Positions 8,633-15,565 of a stretch of 37,994 nucleotides of DNA are shown here, one piece after another; the stretch's first letter is position 1; each line of letters starts with the position of its first letter. The translations under genes and the position numbers were made by a program. The notes under the pieces are model-generated. The model was given only the letters and a program-made list of their open reading frames with translations. It searched no databases and was not told the origin of the DNA. The stretch comes from Planctomicrobium sp. (GTDB lineage Bacteria > Planctomycetota > Planctomycetia > Planctomycetales > Planctomycetaceae). The stretch is from positions 1-37,994 of the forward strand of contig DAOUPA010000003.1 of the NCBI GenBank assembly GCA_030626405.1, in the 5' to 3' direction.

Positions 8633-9906
8633 TTCTGGCGGCGTTAATTATTGCCATGCTTGTGCTGCTATTTATCCGAGTCCCGGTCGCCATTAGTATG
8701 CTGCTGCCGTGTCTGGTGTATGTCGCGTGGTCTCCGGACATCACGTTGGGAGTCGCTCTGCAGCGCTGCATGGCAACAATCAATTCGTTCCCGCTGCTGG
8801 CGGTGCCGTTGTTCGTGATGACCGGTTACCTGAGCAATGCAGGTGGACTGGCAGATCGACTGTTTCGCATGTTGCTCAGCCTGCTGGGAAGAATTCCGGG
8901 CAGTCTGGGGTACGTCAACGTCTTCAGCAGCCTGATGTTTTCATGGATGAGCGGAGCGGCGATTGCCGACGCGGCAGGTCTGGGGTCTGTGCTGGTTCCA
9001 GCGATGAAGAAACGCGGCTACGACGAACGTTTCGCTCTGGGACTGACGGGAGCATCTTCTTTGATCGGTCCGATTATGCCGCCCAGTATTCCCGCGATCG
9101 TGTATGCCGTTTCGGCGGGAGTTTCGGTCGGTTCACTGTTCCTTGCTGGCGTACTGCCGGCTCTGGTGCTCACGGCGATTCTGTGCGTATTTGTGTTCGT
9201 GAATGCTCGCCGCAATCCAGTGCGTGAGGAAGCCGCTGCTCCGCGAATTCCCCTCAAGACAGCCGTTGGGGCTGCGCTTCCCGTGCTGTTGACGCCCGTC
9301 ATTATTCTGGGCGGGATTTTGGGGGGCGTGTTTACTCCGACAGAAGCAGCTGCTGCTGCGGTCATGTGGGTGTTGTTTCTGAGCGCCTGTTACCGGTCAC
9401 TGTCTTTCCGGGAGTTTCACGGCGTGCTGGTGAAGACCGCCTCGACAACCGGATCGATCATGCTCATCGTGTCAGCGGCGGGACTGTTCGGCTGGGTGAT
9501 TGCCAGAGAACAGGGGCCTCAAGCGGTCACGGAAGCGATGCTGCGGCTGACCGATAATCCTTATGTGTTTCTATTATTGATCAACGTTGCCTTGCTGGTG
9601 ACGGGAATGCTTCTCGAACCGGTGGCGGGGTTGTTGATCACAGTTCCGGTGTTGCTGCCAGCTGCCCTGGAGTTCGGCATCGACCCTTTGCAACTGGGCA
9701 TCGTGATGATCTTAAACCTGGTCCTTGGCCTGTTGACTCCACCAGTGGGACTGGTGTTGTATGTATTGAGTTCCGTGACGGGTAGTTCGGTTCAGCAGGT
9801 GATTCGCGGTACTGTTCCTTTCCTGATTCCTCTGCTGATCACATTGCTGTTAATCACATTTGTCCCCGCGTTTAGTTTATGGTTGCCGAGTTTGTTGACA
9901 AAGTAA
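8629..9906 (+). CDS. dctM: TRAP transporter large permease subunit, DctM family
   Basis: 425 residues, almost wholly hydrophobic with about a dozen membrane segments, the expected size for DctM. Characteristic motifs: AVPLFVMTGYLSNAGGLADRLF, SGAAIADAAGLGSVLVPAMKKRGYDERFALGLTG (the family's conserved substrate-gate region), SSLIGPIMPPSIPAIVY, GGVFTPTEAAAAAV and, near the end, LGLLTPPVGLVLYV. It carries out sodium-coupled solute uptake with DctQ and DctP. ATGA overlap with dctQ. No convincing rho-independent terminator follows. By eye the three TRAP genes use more G/C-ending codons (ctg, gcg) than the upstream cytochrome operon, compatible with a different origin, but I have not measured this. 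Confidence 0.95.
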   Translation: MILAALIIAMLVLLFIRVPVAISMLLPCLVYVAWSPDITLGVALQRCMATINSFPLLAVPLFVMTGYLSNAGGLADRLFRMLLSLLGRIPGSLGYVNVFSSLMFSWMSGAAIADAAGLGSVLVPAMKKRGYDERFALGLTGASSLIGPIMPPSIPAIVYAVSAGVSVGSLFLAGVLPALVLTAILCVFVFVNARRNPVREEAAAPRIPLKTAVGAALPVLLTPVIILGGILGGVFTPTEAAAAAVMWVLFLSACYRSLSFREFHGVLVKTASTTGSIMLIVSAAGLFGWVIAREQGPQAVTEAMLRLTDNPYVFLLLINVALLVTGMLLEPVAGLLITVPVLLPAALEFGIDPLQLGIVMILNLVLGLLTPPVGLVLYVLSSVTGSSVQQVIRGTVPFLIPLLITLLLITFVPAFSLWLPSLLTK

Positions 9907-10860
9907 ACTGGCACGATCTCTACGAACGGAGTTGCAGGGCGAGATTTCTAGACCACGTGCCAAACTCTTGAATGGGCACAGCAGCAGAATCGCTGAGGCG
10001 CATCACCTGCAAGACACCCGGTCATTTGCCAAAAACAAACGGCGGTAACGCGTGTGAGGTCTAAAAACTCGACCGATGCGTAAATGTCTAGCTTCCCCCC
10101 CGGGTGTTCTCGATTGGTCAAAACAGTGGTCTTCGACGTTCGCAGACGGTCGACCTCAGCCTCCCCCCACGCCGAGTGAGTCGTCAGATACGATCCGTAC
10201 CGTCTCTGTAACAACATGATCGAGTGACACTTGGAGTGACCAACTCGCTCACACCGCCGAGGGTGTCAACGAGACACCCCGTGGCGTTTATGAGGATTAT
10301 TTCAGTGAATGTTTCGGATGTGAACACGATGACGAGTACAACTACGTTCTTGGGTTCCTTGGTGGTGCCGTTGATCTATGGAACCAGATTGAAGAGAGAA
10401 CTTGACCAGTGTTTACATCAGGTTTTGAGATGTCGAGACCGGAGACTGTTACGGTCAGTGTCGGGAGTTTACTGATTTCAATCATTGTCGGATTTGATGA
10501 GCAATGGCTGGACATTACCGCTGGCTACAAGCTCCCCCATCGCTGGACAAAGCGTGTCCCACTTCGGTCCGGCAGAGCCGACCAAGAAGAACTGACCTCA
10601 TCAGGTGAGTTCCCACAACTACCCTGAGAGCGAGTCGTGAGAGAATCTTACGAAAACCCGAAATGTTAGGTCGTTGACCCTGAGAAGTGGGAGTTAAGGT
10701 TTTGGTTTTGAAGCAGACGGGCCGGTGGAAGAGTTTTGTTCTCGATGTTTCGATTGGGTGTAGACATCGGTGAGCACAGGCTGCCCGATCATGTGGACTA
10801 CGGAGCCAATCATTTTCCGCCTCCCCTGTCATGGTCGAAGAAGTCGCGTGGATTGTCGTT
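9907..10860. other. Gene-poor interval with coding-like fragments
   Basis: About 950 bases between the end of dctM and the end of the porin gene, long for this window. The ORFs in the track (9948-10217 minus, 10224-10475 plus, 10409-10627 plus, 10515-10871 minus) have no recognisable domain and no good ribosome site. Two fragments look more protein-like than the listed ORFs: an open stretch at 10220-10405 plus (listed separately) and a 27-codon minus-strand ORF at 9920-10003 starting MRLSDSAAVPIQEF. Runs of C (around 10096 and 10162) and a lack of clear terminators add to the impression of decayed or repeat-derived DNA. I see no tRNA, transposase or inverted terminal repeats. Confidence 0.5.
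10220..10405 (+). pseudogene. Possible remnant of a coding sequence (61 open codons, no start)
   Basis: The frame between TGA at 10217 and TGA at 10403 is open for 61 codons and reads like a soluble protein: ...RGVYEDYFSECFGCEHDD followed by EYNYVLGFLGGAVDLWNQ. Composition (aromatics, acidic residues, a Cys-x-x-Cys pair) resembles real protein more than the overlapping listed ORF. There is no ATG, GTG or TTG at its start and no continuation after the stop in this frame, so it may be a decayed gene or simply chance. I do not recognise a family. Confidence 0.25.
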
Positions 10861-12405
10861 TCAGAAAACAAGTTCCACGTTCATGTTGAAGACAAGTCCT
10901 TTACCACCAACGGCAAATGGGACGGAGGCATAGCCAACAGGAGAGTTGTCAAGATATAGCAATTCGCTGTTGATTCTGAATAGACGTTCTTGTTTTGGAA
11001 ACCAATTCAGGCCCACGCCAAGATCCCAAGGAGTGCCATATTCTCCAGAAATGTAAGACCCGACGACATAAGGTTGTAGTGTCTTCGGCATCACCATCGC
11101 CGAGAGCTGCACCTGGAATCCATGATCAAACAGAGATGTCACTGGCACGACACCCTCGGTTTTAAACTGATTAAGCCACCGGAAATAGTACTCGCCCTCA
11201 ATTGCAAGACCGCGATACTTCAACCCTGCATCGATCGACAACATTTCGTAAGTTGCCGTGTTGATTCGACCTACTGTCCCGAAGGCATCTGGTCTGAAGA
11301 TAATTGTCCCGTCCGACAATCGGAGTTGCGTATTATTGAGATCTTCGGTTCCAGGCTGGTTCTGTCTATCCTCAGTGCTGTGAGTCATGCTCAAGCCGAC
11401 GAGAGTTGCTAGGTTCTGGTGTGATTCGAAATCGCCATACCCACCCAATGGTCCGAACTCGCCCGTGGATGGCATCCACCAAATTGATCCAGAGACGGTG
11501 TCCAGGATTTCGTCGAGTTTTGCCGCGTTGACTCCCAACTGGCTCAGATTATTTCCCAGCATCAACTTGTACTTCAGACCCTCAGCAATTTTGCCTTTGG
11601 CCCAAATTCCTTGGGTGAAGCTGGGCCGGAAGAACTCATCGGCGATGGTACGATGGTCGACTTTCAACCAATAAGGAAAAGTTCCTCGTGTCGTGCGAAC
11701 TCCAGGCAACGCGTCGATGCCCCCGCCCACGGTGAGAAACTCGCTAAAGGCATAATTCAAATTTCCTCCGACAACGACTTGAGCAGGATCTCCTTGGGAT
11801 GTGTTAGCCGTCCATACGTAAAGCAAATATTGGATCTTTGGATCGTAGATCCAACCCTTAAAGTAGAGGTTCACTTTATTCAGTTGAATGTCGTTGCGTT
11901 GATCCACCAGCGACGTTCTGCCAAACGCATCCGTATAGGTCTTATCGAGACCACTCCGATTCAGATATCGTACGTACGTCCAAGCACTAAAATTCATCTC
12001 GCCATGGCGAGTTTTGGCCAACTTGAATCCTCGGCCCCCGGGTGCGAAAGTTCCGAAATTGCCATCGGCTGCAACGTCTGGCGTATTCCAGAGCGAAACT
12101 GCTGCTTCATTGCCACCCGACAAAACATCCCCAAATTGCTCGTCGCGTTTATGAAGAAGCTGCTCCAGCCTGGATTGATTCTGCTCCAGTTGCTGAATCC
12201 GTTCTACCAGGTCAGCCTGCATTGGATCATTGTTGACCAAGGCTTCGACCGGACTTGGTGGAACTCCAGGAATTTCCAACGAACGTTGTTCGGAGAGCAC
12301 TGTCGGCGATGGTAATTCGACCTGTGAGAAGGCCGGGTTCGCGATAGTCAGACCGATAAGAAAAGCGACGACCAGTCGGGAAAATCGTCTCACTGAATCA
12401 CGCAC
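10861..12405 (-). CDS. Outer-membrane porin, OprP/OprO (phosphate-selective porin)-like
   Basis: 514 residues from the GTG at 12405. The track's longer start (12579) adds an implausible N-terminus, whereas GTG 12405 has GGAG seven bases upstream and opens a textbook signal peptide (basic RRFSR, hydrophobic core, AFSQ cleavage). The mature part has a short coiled coil (VERIQQLEQNQSRLEQLL), common in trimeric planctomycete porins, then a long run of alternating amphipathic strands: LNKVNLYFKGWIYDPKIQYLL, AKGKIAEGLKYKLMLGNN, and a C-terminal strand ending in Phe (MNVELVF), the outer-membrane beta-barrel assembly signal. The pattern fits the OprP-type family; actual selectivity is unknown. It is divergent from a glutamate symporter, which suggests it may serve uptake of anionic nutrients (inference). 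Confidence 0.82.
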   Translation of the reverse strand: MRDSVRRFSRLVVAFLIGLTIANPAFSQVELPSPTVLSEQRSLEIPGVPPSPVEALVNNDPMQADLVERIQQLEQNQSRLEQLLHKRDEQFGDVLSGGNEAAVSLWNTPDVAADGNFGTFAPGGRGFKLAKTRHGEMNFSAWTYVRYLNRSGLDKTYTDAFGRTSLVDQRNDIQLNKVNLYFKGWIYDPKIQYLLYVWTANTSQGDPAQVVVGGNLNYAFSEFLTVGGGIDALPGVRTTRGTFPYWLKVDHRTIADEFFRPSFTQGIWAKGKIAEGLKYKLMLGNNLSQLGVNAAKLDEILDTVSGSIWWMPSTGEFGPLGGYGDFESHQNLATLVGLSMTHSTEDRQNQPGTEDLNNTQLRLSDGTIIFRPDAFGTVGRINTATYEMLSIDAGLKYRGLAIEGEYYFRWLNQFKTEGVVPVTSLFDHGFQVQLSAMVMPKTLQPYVVGSYISGEYGTPWDLGVGLNWFPKQERLFRINSELLYLDNSPVGYASVPFAVGGKGLVFNMNVELVF

Positions 12406-12412
12406 ATGAATT

Positions 12413-12416
12413 CTCC
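12413..12416 (-). promoter_or_regulatory. Ribosome binding site that fixes the porin start
   Basis: On the minus strand the sequence reads GGAG, seven bases before the GTG at 12405. This site, together with the signal peptide that begins at that GTG, argues against the longer ORF starting at 12579. Confidence 0.6.
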
Positions 12417-12481
12417 GTGCAGCTTGATCCTGAAAGAGCGAGAGCGCTGGCGCACTATGAGCGCAAGACGTGAAACACACC

Positions 12482-12510
12482 GCTACAATCGTTATTATCG
12501 GCAAAGTCAA
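12482..12510 (-). promoter_or_regulatory. Candidate sigma70-like promoter for the porin gene
   Basis: Minus strand TTGACT, a 17-base spacer, then TGTAGC, about 77 bases before the porin start. The -35 box matches five of six consensus positions; the -10 box matches only three, so this is a weak candidate found by eye. Confidence 0.25.
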
Positions 12511-12732
12511 CCACGGGAATGAAGTATAGAACAGAGTATTGACGCAAAAAAAACGGAATGGGCTTCCAGCGAATGGCAATTCAACCGTGTCAGGGAGGGT
12601 TGATTGCGAGAATGATGGTTGGGGCTCACCTTGATGAACGAACGGTCGTTCCTTGGTCTTGGCTCGGCATGCTGAGTATACTCATCTCCGGCTTCGGTAC
12701 GTCTTTCTAAAACAGCTTCGATCGGTTTTCGC

Positions 12733-13956
12733 ATGAATGATCCAATTTCCGTCGATGTCAATGTCACAGGGACAATCATTGTGGCTGTGGTCGTGCTGTA
12801 TGCTGGCCGATTCTTGACCAGTCGGATTTCGTTTCTACGGAATTTCAATATCCCGGAGGCCGTGAGTGGTGGCTTGTTATGCAGTGTCGTGGCTGCAATC
12901 GTTTTCTTTACGTCCAATCGACAGATCAATTTCGATTTGACTCCGCGAGACTCGCTGTTACTTGTTTTCTTTAGCACCATCGGATTGTCTGCAAAGTTCA
13001 GTACATTGATCAGTGGTGGGAAGTCACTGGCGATTCTGGTGGTCTGTGCCATCGGATTCTTGATTCTGCAAGACATCGCAGGTGTCGCTGTTGCGCTTTC
13101 TTTCGGAGCGCCCCCTGCCTACGGGTTACTTGCTGGGAGCATTGCTTTTGCGGGTGGACATGGTTCGGCAATTTCTTACGGTCAGCTTGCTGCTGATCAA
13201 GGTCTTCCCGGAGCACTGGAACTGGGATTGGCTTGCGCGACATTAGGCTTGATTGCCGGTGGCGTCATTGGCGGACCGATCGCGCGACGTCTCACGACAA
13301 AGAACAATCTGTCCGGCGAAGCTGAAAAACAATCGTTTCTCCCAGGCCCTGAAGAGACGAGTGAAGCCGTTCCTGTGACGCTCAACGGAATGTTGGACTC
13401 GATTTTCGTTCTCGCTATTTGCATTGCTGCCGGAGCTGCTGTGAACCATTGGTATGACCAACGCTCAGAAATGCCGTTACCCGGGTTTCTGACAGCCATG
13501 TTTGTGGGGATCGTGCTCACCAATGGTCTCGACTTCTTCAAGATTGAATTGCATAAACCTTCGATCAGCCTCTGTAGTGACGTGAGCCTGCAACTGTTTC
13601 TGGCGATGAGTTTGATGAGCCTTCAGCTATGGACTCTCGGCAGTGCATTCGGCCCACTTCTGGTGATCCTGCTTGTGCAAATTGGTGTGATGGCTGTCTT
13701 CGCTTTATATGTTGTTTTTCCAGCAATGGGACGAGATTACGACGCAGCCGTCATCGCCGCCGGATTCTCGGGGCTCGGCTTGGGGGCGACACCGGTTGGT
13801 ATTGCCAATATGCACGCCGTGACCGAAAAATTCGGAGCATCACAGAAGGCGTTCCTGATCGTCCCACTCGTGGGTGCGTTTTTTCTCGACATTGCCAACG
13901 CGGCAATCATTCAGGCTTTCCTGGCATTGCCTCTGTTCAATACTGCCGGCGGATAG
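12733..13956 (+). CDS. gltS: Sodium:glutamate symporter, GltS family
   Basis: 407 residues, the usual length for GltS, with about ten to twelve membrane segments in two inverted halves. Family motifs: FNIPEAVSGGLL after the first helices, FFSTIGLSAKFSTLISGG, and the substrate/ion region FAGGHGSAISYG; the second half has AMSLMSLQLW, ARDYDAAVIAAGF-like GRDYDAAVIAAGFSGLGLGATPV and a closing VPLVGAFFLDIANAAII. It moves glutamate with Na+ across the inner membrane. Start ATG has no strong Shine-Dalgarno site. It is divergently oriented from a porin and followed, after 222 bases, by an exported amidohydrolase; a shared substrate is possible but not shown. Confidence 0.93.
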   Translation: MNDPISVDVNVTGTIIVAVVVLYAGRFLTSRISFLRNFNIPEAVSGGLLCSVVAAIVFFTSNRQINFDLTPRDSLLLVFFSTIGLSAKFSTLISGGKSLAILVVCAIGFLILQDIAGVAVALSFGAPPAYGLLAGSIAFAGGHGSAISYGQLAADQGLPGALELGLACATLGLIAGGVIGGPIARRLTTKNNLSGEAEKQSFLPGPEETSEAVPVTLNGMLDSIFVLAICIAAGAAVNHWYDQRSEMPLPGFLTAMFVGIVLTNGLDFFKIELHKPSISLCSDVSLQLFLAMSLMSLQLWTLGSAFGPLLVILLVQIGVMAVFALYVVFPAMGRDYDAAVIAAGFSGLGLGATPVGIANMHAVTEKFGASQKAFLIVPLVGAFFLDIANAAIIQAFLALPLFNTAGG

Positions 13957-14105
13957 GCCCTTCGCATATCGAGGCCCTGCGTTGTACTCAATGCTAGTGT
14001 GACGGCGGCATGTGGGGCAATTCACGCTGTCTGGTCCGGTACGCGGCAGTTGTATCGGAGTTGCCACCAATCGTGTTTGCACTCGAGCGTCATCTCAGAC
14101 AATAA

Positions 14106-14120
14106 TGGGTGAGGCACCCA
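14106..14120. repeat. Small perfect hairpin upstream of the amidohydrolase
   Basis: TGGGTG, loop AGG, CACCCA: a perfect six-base stem with a three-base loop, about 60 bases before the amidohydrolase start. There is no T-run after it, so a terminator role for gltS is doubtful; it could be a leader hairpin or an intergenic repeat. Confidence 0.35.
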
Positions 14121-14178
14121 GATCAGAGTTCATGCTGGTGTGCAATAAGAAAGCTTTTTCATCAGGGGCGTACAAACT

Positions 14179-15324
14179 ATGAATTTCAATCGCATTCTTT
14201 TGCTCAGAACATCGAAGTGGCTTCTCTTATCATTGCTTACTTCGACTTTGGTCGTGTCGACAGCGGTGGGACAGGAGACGCAGACCGAGACAGACGGATA
14301 TCTATTTCATGACTCGCACTTTCACCTGACCAATTACATTCAAGAAGGCACGGACGTCCGGGATTTCTTGGAAATCATGGGCGACAAAGTGGGACGCTCG
14401 ATGTTGTGTGGCATCCCTTTGCAGCAACAATGGATGCACGCGAGCACCGGTGATTTTGCACCGACGTACTACACGCAGACTGACGCACCCCTCTACTATT
14501 ACTCCTTCACGGATGCGGCGATTGCCATGGCATACCGATCATTGACACCCGAAGAACGCTTGCGTTTCGATCCCATGATCACCGGGTTCAATCCGACCGA
14601 CATGTATGCAGCTGATCATATCCGGCGTGTGTTAATGACATTCCCCGGAGTGTTTTCGGGCATTGGAGAATTCTCGATCCACAAGGAATTTGTTTCTTCA
14701 AAAGTGGCTGGCGAGGTCGCAACGGTGAATAACAAAGCACTTGAAGGCATCCTCGATTTTGCGGGCGAAGTCGGTCTTCCCGTTGTCTTTCATTGCGATG
14801 TTGACATGCCTTTCCCACTGCCGAACCAGGACCCTTACCTAGTCATGAAACTGAAAGAATTATTCTTGCGGCACTCGGATACAACGATCATTTGGGCACA
14901 CGTTGGTTTGGGACGCGTGGTTCGTCCGGTTGAAAATCAACTTGCCATGGTGGAGCGTATGTTGAGCAATCCCAAAATGAAACATGTCTGCTTTGATATT
15001 TCATGGGACGAGACGGCCAAGTATCTTGTCAGGACACCCGAAACAGTCAAAGCGACAGCCGACCTGATCAACCGTTATCCCGAGCGGTTTCTATTCGGCA
15101 CCGACAGCGTTGCACCAAAGTCTCAGAAAAAATATCTGGAGCCTTACGACATCTACGCTCCCTTAATGGCAGAGTTAACTCCCAAGGCAAAAGAGCTGTT
15201 GTTCAAGGGCAACTACGAACGTATTTTCGATCAAGCTCGAATCCGGGTGAGAGCATGGGAGAAAGCCAATGTCCTCAATTCCGCGAAGAACCAACGCATC
15301 ACACCGGAGGCCGATACCAAGTAA
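14179..15324 (+). CDS. Exported metal-dependent hydrolase, amidohydrolase_2 (TIM-barrel) family
   Basis: 381 residues starting at ATG 14179, with AGGGG about ten bases upstream and a signal peptide (hydrophobic core LLLSLLTSTLVVST, cleavage after TAVGQ). The mature part has a TIM-barrel amidohydrolase pattern: HxH on strand 1 (SHFHL, His47 and His49), a histidine in VVFHCDVD (His205), a further histidine in IIWAHVGLGR (His241) and the catalytic/metal aspartate in FLFGTDS (Asp309). These positions match the ACMSD/amidohydrolase_2 type. Substrate unknown; members hydrolyse or decarboxylate aromatic and lactone substrates, and exported planctomycete members are uncharacterised. Being periplasmic is unusual, since most relatives are cytoplasmic. 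It follows gltS on the same strand after 222 bases and may have its own promoter. Confidence 0.85.
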   Translation: MNFNRILLLRTSKWLLLSLLTSTLVVSTAVGQETQTETDGYLFHDSHFHLTNYIQEGTDVRDFLEIMGDKVGRSMLCGIPLQQQWMHASTGDFAPTYYTQTDAPLYYYSFTDAAIAMAYRSLTPEERLRFDPMITGFNPTDMYAADHIRRVLMTFPGVFSGIGEFSIHKEFVSSKVAGEVATVNNKALEGILDFAGEVGLPVVFHCDVDMPFPLPNQDPYLVMKLKELFLRHSDTTIIWAHVGLGRVVRPVENQLAMVERMLSNPKMKHVCFDISWDETAKYLVRTPETVKATADLINRYPERFLFGTDSVAPKSQKKYLEPYDIYAPLMAELTPKAKELLFKGNYERIFDQARIRVRAWEKANVLNSAKNQRITPEADTK

Positions 15325-15347
15325 TCGGTTTCCGAGGACAATGAAGT

Positions 15348-15363
15348 CGGTGCGCTTGCACCG
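15348..15363. terminator. Possible stem-loop between convergent genes
   Basis: CGGTGC, loop GCTT, GCACCG: a perfect six-base stem 24 bases after the amidohydrolase stop, in the gap before the convergent nifJ end. It lacks a following T-run, so it is at most a weak terminator candidate. Confidence 0.3.
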
Positions 15364-15565
15364 CATTGTGCGCCGTTTCCGCACTCCCTCAGTGTTTGAT
15401 GCGAAACGCTGCTGTGGGATGATGAGTGAGTAGTGATCGCCGGTAGGCATCGGAAAGCAGTCTTGAAAAACCTTGGTTTAATAGCAGAGGCAGCCCCCTG
15501 AAAGTTTTTCGATCAAATCCCTGAGGACCCAATCTCAAAAACTCATCTCGATATTCTAAATGTCA

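Larger units (their letters stand above)
12406..12732. other. Divergent intergenic region between porin and gltS
   Basis: 327 bases that must carry the promoters of both the porin (minus) and gltS (plus). Apart from the candidate porin promoter and ribosome site there is an A-run (12544-12551) and no clear operator palindrome. The ORFs drawn through it (12507-13076 minus and the N-terminal extension of the porin ORF) are not convincing genes. Confidence 0.5.

Noticed and set aside
9948-10217. 89-codon minus ORF
   Set aside because: Composition is not convincing, no known family and no ribosome site; kept only as part of the gene-poor interval.
10224-10475. 83-codon plus ORF in the gene-poor interval
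   Set aside because: No recognisable domain, no good ribosome site, and another frame through the same bases looks more protein-like.
11611-12315. 234-codon plus ORF
   Set aside because: Antisense shadow of the porin gene, which has signal peptide, coiled coil and terminal Phe strand.
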